From Paraburkholderia sediminicola (GTDB lineage: Bacteria; Pseudomonadota; Gammaproteobacteria; Burkholderiales; Burkholderiaceae): 64,000 nt of DNA. The DNA is taken from the NCBI RefSeq assembly GCF_902859805.1, contig NZ_CADIKC010000004.1:496001-560000 (forward strand), read 5' to 3'. Position numbers and translations under genes: made by a program. The notes below the pieces were generated by a model. The model worked only from the letters and a program-made list of their open reading frames with translations, was not told where the DNA came from and made no database searches. Every line of letters begins with the position of its first letter. Position 1 is the stretch's first letter. Positions 1 through 9,216 of the stretch are shown one piece after another.

Positions 1-243
1 GCGTTCCGCTGGCTCACGCCGCTCTCCACGGTAATCGCCAACGTCGACGAAATTCTCGACGACAAGGAAGCGGACGCCGCCGATCGGCTCGCCGCAGCCG
101 AAGCCGTCTCCGGCCTCTTTTCTCCCGACCAGCCCAACAACGCATTCCTGCCGCGCTACTTGCCGCTCCTGCAAGTCGACCCGGCGATCCTGCATCACCA
201 CGGCCAGGTTTCGCAATTGCTGCGCGGCGCTGAAGCGAAGTAA
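1..243 (+). CDS. C-terminal end of an unidentified protein (5' truncated)
   Basis: An open frame enters from the left edge and stops at TAA 241-243, giving the last 80 residues of a protein. The visible part is hydrophilic and acidic, with one Pro-rich stretch (DQPNNAFLPRYLPLL, about residues 46-60) and a histidine pair further on (ILHHHGQV). No membrane segment, cofactor motif or cysteine cluster is visible. I do not recognise the family. The frame has the GC-rich third positions of its neighbours, which supports real coding. Confidence 0.55.
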   Translation, partial: AFRWLTPLSTVIANVDEILDDKEADAADRLAAAEAVSGLFSPDQPNNAFLPRYLPLLQVDPAILHHHGQVSQLLRGAEAK

Positions 244-711
244 CCGGCGGCGCGTTACTACGCCTGGGGCTCGTTGGGCTTCGCTGGCGTTAGCCGGAGG
301 CTGTCGCTGTAGTGAAGCGTGGCAGCGCGGCATCCGGTATTGATTGCGCCTTCGGCTCCCGAATTCGCTCACCATTGCCATGCGCACATTCTGGTCGATC
401 ACGCGTCGTTTCGTTGGATACTGATTCGACGCGCCCTCGATGATTACCAGGCTCCCCGAATCCAGCCGACACAAAAATACCTTGTTTCAAGGTGATTTAT
501 GCTCGTTTCGTAACAGTGCGCGATATCCACGTCAATCACCCTTCAATCCGGCAACGCCGTTCGGCACGATCTTTTGAATTTGCCTGGCTTTGCTGAATAA
601 AACAAAGGTGAGCTTTTGCGGGAGGCTTTCCGGGCGTGTTACGAAAAGCCGGTCAGCGCGCTTCGGAGCACCCTGCTAAGGTAAGCAGACTTTCTCGCGA
701 CGTTCATCATC
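244..711. other. Intergenic region without a convincing gene
   Basis: This 468-bp stretch separates the truncated first gene from the hydrolase. It contains only short frames without a good ribosome binding site. The segment from about 500 to 620 is richer in A/T and probably holds the hydrolase promoter, but I cannot single out a confident -35/-10 pair. Confidence 0.4.
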
Positions 712-1530
712 ATGCAAAACTGGCCGCTTCCTGAAAGCTATACGTTCCGTGATCAAACCGTGCGTTTTCGCGTGACCGGCGACGGCCCACCGCTGGTGCT
801 GGTTCATGGCACGCCGTTTTCTTCGTATGTGTGGCATCGCATCGCCCCGCATCTCGCGCAAGTACGCACCGTGTATTACTACGATCTGCTTGGCTACGGC
901 CAATCCGAGCAACGCGACGCTCAGGACGTCTCGCTCGGCGTGCAGAACGTGCTGCTGGCGGAATTGCTCGCGCATTGGGACCTCACGAATCCGGACATCG
1001 TCGCGCATGATTTCGGCGGCGCGACTTCCCTGCGCGCGCATCTCATTGACGGGTGCGACTATCGCAGCCTCACGCTGATCGATCCGGTGGCAGTCGCACC
1101 ATGGGGTTCGCCTTTTGTGCAGCACGTGCGCGAACATGGCGCAGCGTTTGCCGGGCTGCCGCCCTATATCCACGAAGCGGTTGTGAAGGCCTACGTGCGC
1201 GGCGCGATTGCTCGCGACATTCCGGACGAGGAACTCGCGCCTTATGTGACACCGTGGCTCGGCGCAACGGGACAAGCCGCGTTCTACCGCCAGATCGCCC
1301 AGATGGATCAGCGCTACACCGACGCGGTCGAAACACGTTATTCGCAGATGCGTTGCCCGACGCAAATCCTGTGGGGCGAAGACGACCAATGGATTCCGCT
1401 TGAACGCGGCCGGCAACTGGCGGCGGTCATACCCGAGGCGCGCTTCCAGGCGGTGCCCAAGGCCGGTCATCTGGTGCAGGAAGATGCGCCCGAAGCGATC
1501 GTCGCAGCGGCGCTGCGCTGGTTCGATTGA
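712..1530 (+). CDS. alpha/beta hydrolase, haloalkane-dehalogenase-like
   Basis: A 272-residue soluble alpha/beta hydrolase without a signal peptide. The oxyanion-hole segment is V-H-G-T-P at about 31-35. The nucleophile elbow reads AHDFGG, so the nucleophile is Asp100 rather than Ser, as in haloalkane and fluoroacetate dehalogenases. The likely acid is in WGEDD (221-225) and the catalytic base is His253 in AGHLVQED. Asp nucleophiles are known for hydrolases that displace halide or open epoxides, so a dehalogenase or epoxide-hydrolase-like reaction is the best guess. The substrate cannot be read from sequence, and Asp-type members acting on other esters or lactones also exist. It appears monocistronic. 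Confidence 0.8.
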   Translation: MQNWPLPESYTFRDQTVRFRVTGDGPPLVLVHGTPFSSYVWHRIAPHLAQVRTVYYYDLLGYGQSEQRDAQDVSLGVQNVLLAELLAHWDLTNPDIVAHDFGGATSLRAHLIDGCDYRSLTLIDPVAVAPWGSPFVQHVREHGAAFAGLPPYIHEAVVKAYVRGAIARDIPDEELAPYVTPWLGATGQAAFYRQIAQMDQRYTDAVETRYSQMRCPTQILWGEDDQWIPLERGRQLAAVIPEARFQAVPKAGHLVQEDAPEAIVAAALRWFD

Positions 1531-1617
1531 GCGAAGGCGCGTTACGGGTAGACGATCTGATCTGCCCGGGAGCAGGCGCGGAGGACTCGGAGGACTCGAA
1601 TGCGAGGATGTGACGAA

Positions 1618-1665
1618 GCAGCGACCCTGGCAAATTAATGACCGGGATCGCTGCCTGTTTGGTAT
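1618..1665 (+). terminator. Possible weak terminator after the hydrolase
   Basis: GCAGCGA (1618-1624) pairs perfectly with TCGCTGC (1648-1654) across a longer, partly pairable loop, and is followed by CTGTTTGGTATT. The T-tract is interrupted, so termination is uncertain. Confidence 0.3.
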
Positions 1666-1699
1666 TGGCGAAAAATCGCCGGCTGATTCTTAGGCGCGC

Positions 1700-2653
1700 C
1701 TAGCCGCGGCCTTGCGGCAAATAGGGCATCGGATCGACCGGCTTGCCGTCGCGGCGCAACTCGAAGCCGACGGACACGCGCGAGTTGTTCTCGTCGCCCA
1801 TCTCGGCAATCTGCTGGCCTTGCCGCACGATGTCGCCGATTTTGACCAGCAGCTTGCGGTTGTGCGAGTACGCGGTCAAAAAGTCCTTGTTGTGCTGAAC
1901 GATGATCAAACTGCCGTAGCCGTTCAAACCGGTGCCGGCGTACATCACCTTGCCGTCGGCCGCGGCCCGCACCGGATCACCGACCTTGCCGCCGATTTCG
2001 ATGCCGCGCGTTTCGCCCGGCTGGAATGCTTCGACTACGCGGCCACCTGCAGGCCATGCCAGCGACACGCCGTTCGCATGCCGCGAAGTTTGCTGCGCGA
2101 CTTCACGTGCCTCGGCGGCGCTGGGCGCGGGCGATAGCGTGGCGGACTGCGCCGTTGCCTGCGACGTGGTTGCCGCCGGCGCCTGCTGTGCGACAGGCGG
2201 AACCGCTGGCGCGGACGCAGCGGCAGCCTTCGCAGCGGCGGCTGCCGCGTTTGCGGCCCGCACCGTTTCCGGCGAAGCGACGTGCAGCACCTGCCCAAGC
2301 TTCAATCGCGAGGACGGCTTGAGCCCGTTCCACGCCTGTAACTGTCTGACACTGCAATGATGATGCTGCGCGATGCGCGCCAACGTGTCGCCACGCTTGA
2401 CGCGATACACCAGTGGCGGCGACTTCTTAAGCGGCGTGCCGTCGTCGGCGGCCAACTGGACCGACGAACCTGCGAGCGCACCGGAAGCCGGCGCGGCAGC
2501 CGCAGCCGGCACACCGGACGCAGCCGATGCGCCCGCTGCCGCGCCAGTTTGTGCGTCCTGCTGTCCCACATTCGCACAACCGCTGACCGCCAGCGCGACC
2601 CACACGCCAGCCAGACTGGCCATCATTGTTCTGTCGAAACGCTTTCCCAACAT
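1700..2653 (-). CDS. LysM / degenerate LytM (M23) lipoprotein, NlpD-like
   Basis: A 317-residue envelope protein. The start is preceded by CAGGAG seven bases upstream. It has an N-terminal signal with lipobox VSGC (Cys26), a Pro/Ala-rich spacer, a LysM peptidoglycan-binding domain at about 80-125, a second Ala-rich linker, and a C-terminal M23/LytM fold (about 200-315). The zinc ligands of active M23 enzymes are missing: the usual H-x-G-I-D position reads TRGIEIGG, and the usual H-x-H reads VSVGFELR. This matches NlpD/EnvC-type non-catalytic LytM factors, which activate amidases that split septal peptidoglycan. Regulation of a periplasmic amidase at division is therefore the likely role. It is not beside surE/pcm/rpoS as classical nlpD is, so it may be a paralogue. 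Confidence 0.85.
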   Translation of the reverse strand: MLGKRFDRTMMASLAGVWVALAVSGCANVGQQDAQTGAAAGASAASGVPAAAAAPASGALAGSSVQLAADDGTPLKKSPPLVYRVKRGDTLARIAQHHHCSVRQLQAWNGLKPSSRLKLGQVLHVASPETVRAANAAAAAAKAAAASAPAVPPVAQQAPAATTSQATAQSATLSPAPSAAEAREVAQQTSRHANGVSLAWPAGGRVVEAFQPGETRGIEIGGKVGDPVRAAADGKVMYAGTGLNGYGSLIIVQHNKDFLTAYSHNRKLLVKIGDIVRQGQQIAEMGDENNSRVSVGFELRRDGKPVDPMPYLPQGRG

Positions 2654-3314
2654 GTTCGACTCCTGCTTATTGTTGGCGAGCCGGATGCTGCCCTGTCGCG
2701 TGCGATGCGCGCATTCTGACGAAGCGCTGCTTTCTGCCGCGACACAGCGAGGCCGCCTCGTGCGGCGCCCACCCGTGCCCTGCCGTCCAACCCAATCCCT
2801 TTCGCCCTACTGGATGCCCAGATGCCAGACCCCCGGATGCCTGAAAACAGCCGATCTTCCGCGAAAAGGGCCAGATTGCCGATTAAAATTCACGCGGAAT
2901 TGTAAAGTGCGTTTTGCAAAAAACGTCCCGGTCCACACAAACAGATACAAACCTTACGTACGGTGTTGCAGACACGGTTGCATGCGCAACCAGTCCGCTC
3001 TGAGGGTCCCGGAGCCTTCGCTGCGCCGTGGTGGTCCCTGCCTGGTTCAGTTGCCGCCGCGCTGGCGGCATTAGCCTGCACAACAGCTTCGTCTGTGCTT
3101 CACGCGCGGTGCCGGCCTCGCGTCTCTACGCGCATGATCGCGAAGACTGCAGAGGGCCGCGCCGCCCGACGGCCGGACGATTACGTTTGCTTATCGGCAG
3201 AACACTGTGAAAACTTGAATTACTGGTACGCGAAACGCGGAGCTGAGATGGGGAAATGCGCAGGCGTGCGGCCAGACAGGCGTGTGCCCGCCCGGCCGCA
3301 GCGACTGGTATGAC
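2654..3314. other. Intergenic region with a GGTTGC palindrome
   Basis: There is no credible gene here. The only structure I see is GGTTGC-ATGC-GCAACC at 2976-2991, a 6+6 inverted repeat that could be a regulator site for a flanking gene. Short frames on both strands lack ribosome binding sites and have irregular codon use. Confidence 0.4.
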
Positions 3315-3731
3315 CTAGCTGTAGGTATGACCTTGGTACAGCACGAAGCCGACCGGATGATGCGTGAAATGCAGCACCGGCAGAACAGGGTTGTTGTTAT
3401 CGGCGGTGGGATAGGCGCTGGCTTGAGCGATGTATTCGCCTTGCGCCTCGATTGGCTGCCCGACCTGCAGACCGGGGATTTCCTGCGCGAGCCCTTCGCT
3501 GTCGCCGTAGCGCACGGCAACGAATACTTCGGTGCCGACCAGGTTCTGCGTGCCGCCGTCGAACTTCACGACCGTGTCGATCTTGATGACGAATTGCTGG
3601 TGATCGGCGGCGTGGTGAAATTCCGGGCTGAGGAACACCTTGCTGATCGTACCCTGTACGCAAGCCAGCGGCGCGCCCACCGAATGAGGGTCACTATGAT
3701 GAGGAAGAACCTGCGTTGCGAGATTGCTCAT
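3315..3731 (-). CDS. Small uncharacterised protein, DUF3465-like
   Basis: 138 residues, starting at the ATG whose upstream bases carry GGAGA. A longer in-frame start 117 bases upstream has no better ribosome site. There is no signal peptide or membrane segment. The order of motifs (GTISKVF near the start, a HQQFVIKID strand, LQVGQPIEAQGEY, then LHFTHHP and a GFVLYQGHTY tail) follows what I remember of DUF3465, a small beta-rich, possibly OB-fold family of unknown role. The usual DUF3465 ending (THHDPRGRH..GWI) is only partly kept. I infer the family by motif order, not by alignment. Confidence 0.6.
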   Translation of the reverse strand: MSNLATQVLPHHSDPHSVGAPLACVQGTISKVFLSPEFHHAADHQQFVIKIDTVVKFDGGTQNLVGTEVFVAVRYGDSEGLAQEIPGLQVGQPIEAQGEYIAQASAYPTADNNNPVLPVLHFTHHPVGFVLYQGHTYS

Positions 3732-3926
3732 GAAGTCTCCGTGAAGGACATCGAATCGGTCTACGGCGGAACATACGGCGCGCCGCCGGACGACTACGGC
3801 GCGATACCGTTTGAGCAGACCATTACGCGTGAGTTCATTGCGCGTCATTCGCGGGAGACACGAGGATCAGCGTGAAGCGACGTCAATCATCGGCCTGGCG
3901 GCCTGGTGGCTCACCGGCCAGCACAT

Positions 3927-3956
3927 AAAAAAAACCGGTGCCCTTATCGGCACCGG
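3927..3956 (-). terminator. Rho-independent terminator of the Mo-hydroxylase operon
   Basis: Read on the minus strand, CCGGTGCC (3949-3956) pairs with GGCACCGG (3935-3942) across a 6-base loop and is followed by eight T (the A-run 3927-3934). It lies about 60 bases past the stop of the cytochrome gene. Confidence 0.88.
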
Positions 3957-4012
3957 CTCTTTCTTGCATAACGACAAGCGCTTCATTTCCAGCGCCCAGC
4001 GCATGGCATGCT

Positions 4013-5275
4013 TCAGCGTAACGCCTTCACCACATCGGCCGTCACGTCGGCGGGTTGGCCGCCATACGTCGCGCGCAGATAGTTCGCGAGCTGCGTGAGT
4101 TCCGTGTCGCTGAGTTGCGTGGCGAAGCCCGGCATCTCCTGCATCCGCTCGAGGCCCGGGAAGTCCTGCGCGCCGATACCGTCGAGCATCGCCACGATCA
4201 GGTTGTGCGCATCGCTTTGACGCACTGTCGAGTTGCCGTGCATCGGCACCGCGACGTGCGGCTTGCCCTCGCCGCTCAGCCCGTGACAGCCGGCGCACAC
4301 CGCGAGATACACATTGCGCCCGGCCTCGAGTTGCGCGGCATCGGCGGAGACCGATTGCAACGGCTGCGGCGCCGGCGCCTGGTCACCCAGCAGATAGGTC
4401 GACATCGCGCGCAGATCGTCATGCGTCATGTACTGACTGCTCAGGTGCACGACCGGATACATCTCGCCGAAAGCCGAGCCTTGTGGCGCAATGCCCGTGG
4501 CGAAGAACGTCTGCAGGTCCGCGGCGGTCCAGCCGCGTGCGGCCAAACCATGCGGCGTGATGTCCGGTGCGGCGATCCTGCCGAGCGCCGCGCCCGTCAA
4601 CGGCCTGGCGCCGTCGAGCTGGCCGAACTTGCCGCGCGGCGTATGACATTCGGCGCAATGGCCAAGTGCGCTCGCCAGATAGCGTCCGCGATTCCAGTCT
4701 GCGGACTGCCCTTTCGATGCATCCGGCAACGAGTCCTTCAGGAACACCCAGTTCCAGAAGCGCACGCCAAAGCGCATGTTGAACGGGAACGACAACTCGG
4801 GCTCGTGGTTCGCCACGGCCGCCGGCTTCTGCGCCATCAGGTACGCGTAGATCGCATCGCTATCCGCGCGCGACAGTTGGCGGTAGGACGTGTACGGCAT
4901 GGCCGGATACAACTGCTTCGTCGGCGTGACGCCATCGTGCAGCGCCTTGTAGAGATCGTTCGCGCTCCAGTTGCCGATACCGTGGTCCTTGTCCGGCGTG
5001 ATGTTGGTGCCGTAGAAGGTGCCGAACGGCGAGGCCAGCTTCACGCCGCCGGCGAACGGCGCGCCATCCGACGTGGTGTGGCATGCCGCGCAATCGGCGG
5101 CTTTCACGAGGTAGCGGCCGCGCGCGAGCGGATCGGCCGCGGTGGATTGCGGGCCCATTGCGGCAGCGGCCTGCATCGCAGCAGCAGAGTCGTCGTGCTT
5201 ACCGCAGGCGCTTAGCAAAGCGGCCGTGCCGAGCAACAGCAGCGCGCGGCGCACATTCATCGAAGGAGTCATCAT
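4013..5275 (-). CDS. Triheme cytochrome c subunit of a molybdenum hydroxylase
   Basis: A 420-residue lipoprotein-type cytochrome. The lipobox LLSAC puts the lipidated Cys at 24. Three heme-c sites are visible: CAACH at 62-66, CAECH at 207-211 and CAGCH at 327-331, i.e. the three-domain layout of the cytochrome subunits of membrane-bound alcohol, gluconate and aldehyde dehydrogenases. Its start overlaps the stop of the 2Fe-2S subunit gene by 4 bp, so it is the third gene of an operon with the molybdopterin and iron-sulfur subunits. In such enzymes the cytochrome passes electrons from the 2Fe-2S centres to the respiratory chain on the periplasmic side. A terminator follows the gene. Confidence 0.93.
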   Translation of the reverse strand: MMTPSMNVRRALLLLGTAALLSACGKHDDSAAAMQAAAAMGPQSTAADPLARGRYLVKAADCAACHTTSDGAPFAGGVKLASPFGTFYGTNITPDKDHGIGNWSANDLYKALHDGVTPTKQLYPAMPYTSYRQLSRADSDAIYAYLMAQKPAAVANHEPELSFPFNMRFGVRFWNWVFLKDSLPDASKGQSADWNRGRYLASALGHCAECHTPRGKFGQLDGARPLTGAALGRIAAPDITPHGLAARGWTAADLQTFFATGIAPQGSAFGEMYPVVHLSSQYMTHDDLRAMSTYLLGDQAPAPQPLQSVSADAAQLEAGRNVYLAVCAGCHGLSGEGKPHVAVPMHGNSTVRQSDAHNLIVAMLDGIGAQDFPGLERMQEMPGFATQLSDTELTQLANYLRATYGGQPADVTADVVKALR

Positions 5276-6003
5276 GCCGCGTCCTTTACGAGGCCAGGCG
5301 TGGTCATCACCACCTCCTTCACGGCTTCGTAGTAGCGCACGTAGCCCGTGCAGCGGCAGATATGGTCGTTCAGCGCCTCAGTGATGGTTTGCTCGACCTT
5401 GTCTCTGGCAATCGGCTGACGCTTCAGACGTTCAATCAGCACGGTCGCCGCGTTGACGAAACCGGGCGTACAGTAGCCGCACTGAAAACTGAAGTGCTCG
5501 AGAAACTTCTGCTGGATCGGCGACAGTTCGACGACCTCGCCCGCTTCGTTGCGCTTCGCATGGCCTTCGATTGTGCGAATGGTTTTGCCGTGGAAAAAAT
5601 TCGCGCCCGTGATGCAGGTGCGCACTTCTTCGCTGGTGCCGTCCGGCTTGTCGACGATCACGACGCACGCGTGGCAGATGCCCTGGCCGCAGCCGAGGCG
5701 CGAGCCGGTCAGGTGCAGATACTCGTGCAGGAAGTCGATCATCATCAGACCGGCTGGCACGTCGGTCGGGCCGACGATCTCGCCGTTCACCTTGACCGAC
5801 ACCGGCAGCGTGCGGAAATGCGTCAACGGACGCTCGACTACGATTGCTGCCGGCGCGCCGGCAGCAGCGCCCGCATTACCGCTAGCAGCGCCCGCGGGAC
5901 CGGAGGCCGCAGCCGCTGCGGTAGAAGCGGAAGCGCCAGAAACAGAGCCCGAGGCAACAACGGCGCTCGCGGCGTTAGCGGAAGTTTGAGTGGTGGCCGT
6001 CAT
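5272..6003 (-). CDS. 2Fe-2S subunit of a molybdenum hydroxylase
   Basis: 243 residues from the ATG at 6003, which has AGGAGGT nine bases upstream and overlaps the Mo-subunit stop by 4 bp. The first about 55 residues are an unusual Ala/Ser/Gly-rich extension without a clear signal sequence. Residues 66-150 form a plant-type ferredoxin fold with Cys105, 110, 113 and 130; residues 165-225 carry the second cluster with Cys175, 178, 216 and 218 (QCGYC...CRC). This is the two-cluster small subunit of the xanthine dehydrogenase/isoquinoline 1-oxidoreductase family, which takes electrons from the molybdopterin centre. Export is presumably as a complex with the Tat-tagged large subunit. Confidence 0.93.
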   Translation of the reverse strand: MTATTQTSANAASAVVASGSVSGASASTAAAAASGPAGAASGNAGAAAGAPAAIVVERPLTHFRTLPVSVKVNGEIVGPTDVPAGLMMIDFLHEYLHLTGSRLGCGQGICHACVVIVDKPDGTSEEVRTCITGANFFHGKTIRTIEGHAKRNEAGEVVELSPIQQKFLEHFSFQCGYCTPGFVNAATVLIERLKRQPIARDKVEQTITEALNDHICRCTGYVRYYEAVKEVVMTTPGLVKDAA

Positions 6004-8828
6004 GCGAGCACCTCCTGAATACGTTGCGGGGTGACCGGCAGGTCGGTAAAGCGATGGCCGATCGCGTGCGCGATACCGTTCACGATGGCGCCGACCACCG
6101 GAATCATCACCACTTCGGCGATGCCCTTCGGCGGGTCGGTCTCGGTGAGCGGCGGCAGCACTTCGCCGGTCTGGGTCCAGACGGCGACGTCGGTCGCGCG
6201 CGGCAAGTGGTAGCGATTGAAGTTCCACGTCCCGTTGCCAGGACCGTCTTCATAGAGCGGCAGATACTCGTGTAGCGCATGGCCGATGCCCATCGCGAGG
6301 CCGCCTTGCAGCTGGCCCGACACAAGTTGCGGCGAGAGCTGATTGCCGCATTCCATGATCGAGTGGTGGGCGAGCAAGTCCACCTTGCCGCTCGCTTCAT
6401 GCACCGACAACTCGACCAGCGTGCCGACCGCGCTGTAATACGTCACGGCGGCGTTGTTACGTTGAACCGGCGGAATGAACACGCGCTGACGATCGAGCAC
6501 GCGGTAATGATTCGGCGTGGTTTGCAGTTTCTTTTTATCGGCCGAAGCGTTGTCGCCATATCGAAGCGCAAGCCCATCGAGCGGCAGCCGCTCGACATTG
6601 CCGTCGATCTCGAAGTCCGACTCGGTCCACTGCCAGCGATTGAACACGTGCACGGTCGCACCGGTGACCAGACCCAGCTCATGCGCCTTTTTCGCGAGTT
6701 GTTCGAACGGCAGCGCTTCGAGCCCCGCGGCGGACAGCTTGCCGTCGACCCAGCGCGCGTCCTCCATGCGTACCACCAGCGGCGCAGCTTGACCGCCGCC
6801 GCCGCCCTGGCTCCAGATCGCCATCGCCGCCGGCCACAAGCCGTGCGCGAAAACGACGCGTGCCGCTTCGCGCGTGCTGTGCGTAAAGTAAAACGCCGAA
6901 TTCGTCGCGCTCGACGGCGACGCATAACCCGGCGACCAGCGCGGATTCGCGGCCAGCTTGTCCTGGTCTGCTTGCGACATCATGTACGGATCGCCGCTCG
7001 TGACGACCGGCAGATCGGGCCAATCGGTGATCGCGACATGCACGTCGGTGGCCGGCTTGCCGAGCCACTTCGCGACAGCGATCGCCTGCGAGGTCGACAT
7101 GCCCGTGCCAATTTCGGCCGCCGTATGTTGCAAGCCAATCTTGCCGTCCGCGCTGAACTCGACCTTGGCGAACGAGGTTTCCGCGCCGGTGCCGAAGTCT
7201 TTCTGCACACAGGCAAAGCCAACGCCATAACGCTTGCCCGGATGCGCGGCTTCGAACTCGGCCTTACGCTTCGCGCGATTCACCCACAACGGATGAACCT
7301 TCGCCTTCTGCAACACGTCGTCGACACGAATCGCGCCTGCGGGCACCGCGCCCTGGGTGTTCTTCATGCCCGAACGCAGCGCGTTTTTCAGGCGGAAGTC
7401 GATCGGATCGAGTTTCAGTTGCGCGGCGATTTCGTCGACCATCATCTCGGTCGCGGCCATGCTTTGCAGCGTGCCGTAACCGCGTGCCGAACCGGCGTCG
7501 ATCGCGCGTGAGGCGATCGCCACCGCCGAGAGATCGTTCTTCGGGAAGTAATAAATCGATTGCGCGGCCGTCGCGCCGACCATCGCCACCGACGGCGAGA
7601 AGTTGCAGCGACCACCGCCGTCTGCTTCCATCGCGGCCTTGAACGATTGCATCAGACCGGTGTTCTTATCGACGGCGATCCGGTAGTTCATCTTGAACGC
7701 ATGGCGTTTCAACGATGTCTGGAACTGCTCGTAACGATCGTTTGCAAGACGCACCGGACGGCCGTCCGCATACATCGCGCAGACGAGGCCGTAGAACGGT
7801 ACGTTGAAGTGATCCTTCGAACCGTAGCCCACCGTGTAGCACGGGTGAATGAACAGATTCTTCACCGGGAACGCGCACTTCGCGACCATGCCGGCCGCGC
7901 TGTCGGCAACTTCGGACGGCGCCTGAGTCGGCACGACCATGTGCAGCGACTGCGTCGCCGCGTCGTACCAGCAGTTCGCGTTGTCGGGTTCGAGCGCGGC
8001 CGTGTCGATCGACTGCGTGTTGTACTCGCGCTCCATGACGAGCCAGTCCGCCGACGGATGATCCAGTTCCTGCTGGATCTGGCCCGCGTGGAACATGCCC
8101 TGCTCGTCGAGCTTGCCGTGTTCGACACCGTCCGGCCACACCGGCTGGTGCTTGCGCATCATGCTCGGGAACACCGGCGCGTCTTTCAGGCTGGAGAAGA
8201 TGTCGTCGTCATACGGCGTCTTGCCGCCGACGCGCACGAAGCGGAACGTGCCCCACGGATCGCGCTCGAGCGGCCCGGTTGGCGCGCCGTAACGGATGAT
8301 CTGATCCTGGAACTTGAGCTTGTCTTTCGCGAAACGGAAGCGCGCGAAGTCGTGATAGATCAGGATCGCGACCGCCTGGCCGAGATACGCGGGCGTCTTG
8401 CCCGGCGGCAGCAACATGTCGTCGCCGTAAAAGGCCGGGAAGATCAGACCGTCGCGCGTCAGATCGGCCGCCGTCACCACGCGGTCAGGCTTCAAGTCGT
8501 CGCCCAGCAGCGACAGGTCGAAGCCTTCATAGCTTCGGTCGGCTTGCGTCGTGCGCAGGATGAAAGCGTGCGATTGCTGCTGCGGCCAGTGCGGCATGTC
8601 GGTGGCGCGGATGTCGCGCGCGAACACTTTCGAACCCGTCACTTTGGCGATACCGTCGATGCGGAATTTCGCCTGTCCGTTGGCGGCGTCCCACTGAACC
8701 GGCGTCAGAATTTTTTCTTCGAACAACGCAGCGAATGCGCGGCTGCCCATCGGCGCGATATACACCGACACACCCGCCAATACGCTGGCCTTCAGAAAAC
8801 TACGACGCGAAAGGTCGAGTTTCCCCAT
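6000..8828 (-). CDS. Molybdopterin-binding subunit, xanthine dehydrogenase / IorB type, Tat-exported
   Basis: A 942-residue protein started at the ATG with AAGGAG seven bases upstream. The N-terminus carries a Tat signal (SRRSFLKAS, followed by a hydrophobic run ending in AFA). The body is the aldehyde oxidase/xanthine dehydrogenase molybdopterin-binding architecture. It shows Gly-rich cofactor segments such as GSARGYGTLQS, and GQLQGGLAMGIGHAL near the C-terminus, close to the usual E-loop region. It heads an operon with the 2Fe-2S and triheme cytochrome subunits, so the mature enzyme likely oxidises an aldehyde or N-heterocycle in the periplasm and feeds a cytochrome chain. The substrate is unknown. 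No cofactor maturation chaperone (XdhC type) or transporter is adjacent. Confidence 0.92.
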   Translation of the reverse strand: MGKLDLSRRSFLKASVLAGVSVYIAPMGSRAFAALFEEKILTPVQWDAANGQAKFRIDGIAKVTGSKVFARDIRATDMPHWPQQQSHAFILRTTQADRSYEGFDLSLLGDDLKPDRVVTAADLTRDGLIFPAFYGDDMLLPPGKTPAYLGQAVAILIYHDFARFRFAKDKLKFQDQIIRYGAPTGPLERDPWGTFRFVRVGGKTPYDDDIFSSLKDAPVFPSMMRKHQPVWPDGVEHGKLDEQGMFHAGQIQQELDHPSADWLVMEREYNTQSIDTAALEPDNANCWYDAATQSLHMVVPTQAPSEVADSAAGMVAKCAFPVKNLFIHPCYTVGYGSKDHFNVPFYGLVCAMYADGRPVRLANDRYEQFQTSLKRHAFKMNYRIAVDKNTGLMQSFKAAMEADGGGRCNFSPSVAMVGATAAQSIYYFPKNDLSAVAIASRAIDAGSARGYGTLQSMAATEMMVDEIAAQLKLDPIDFRLKNALRSGMKNTQGAVPAGAIRVDDVLQKAKVHPLWVNRAKRKAEFEAAHPGKRYGVGFACVQKDFGTGAETSFAKVEFSADGKIGLQHTAAEIGTGMSTSQAIAVAKWLGKPATDVHVAITDWPDLPVVTSGDPYMMSQADQDKLAANPRWSPGYASPSSATNSAFYFTHSTREAARVVFAHGLWPAAMAIWSQGGGGGQAAPLVVRMEDARWVDGKLSAAGLEALPFEQLAKKAHELGLVTGATVHVFNRWQWTESDFEIDGNVERLPLDGLALRYGDNASADKKKLQTTPNHYRVLDRQRVFIPPVQRNNAAVTYYSAVGTLVELSVHEASGKVDLLAHHSIMECGNQLSPQLVSGQLQGGLAMGIGHALHEYLPLYEDGPGNGTWNFNRYHLPRATDVAVWTQTGEVLPPLTETDPPKGIAEVVMIPVVGAIVNGIAHAIGHRFTDLPVTPQRIQEVLA

Positions 8829-9120
8829 GGACTTCTCCTTTAGTGAACACAGCGGCAACCCAATGGCAGGACAAACGCGAAACACAAGCCATCGCAGCGC
8901 GGCCGCATTTCAGCTTATACGCGGCAGACCTGCGCTGAATGGCTGTAAACCACGAGGGAGATGTTCGAGCTGCAGGCGCTTGCGCGCGCGGGCGTACCGG
9001 CGACGTGCAGCGGCCATTCCTTCGGCGATGCCGCAGTCGATCTGATCTACCTGGAACTACCGTGAGTTGCCTTTTCCCTGCCCTACAGGGGGCCAAGGGC
9101 CGGGATTATCTCGCTGTTTA

Positions 9121-9135
9121 GACGCACGGTGCGTC
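9121..9135. promoter_or_regulatory. GACGCAC-G-GTGCGTC palindrome
   Basis: Two perfect 7-bp arms around one base, followed by ATTTTTT on the + strand. There is no + strand gene for it to terminate, so an operator for the minus-strand Mo-hydroxylase operon is the more likely reading. The start codon of that operon is about 290 bp away. Confidence 0.35.
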
Positions 9136-9216
9136 ATTTTTTGTCAGCTATCTCGCAAATAACGGATTGGGTATGAATCGTTATAACAGCGGGTTTATTG
9201 CGCTTTTTGTTATCTG

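Noticed and set aside
290..490. 66-codon minus-strand frame in the first intergenic region
   Set aside because: Non-ATG start, no ribosome site and no recognised similarity.
7560..8843. + strand frame opposite the Mo-hydroxylase large subunit
   Set aside because: Shadow of a real gene; no domain and no ribosome site.
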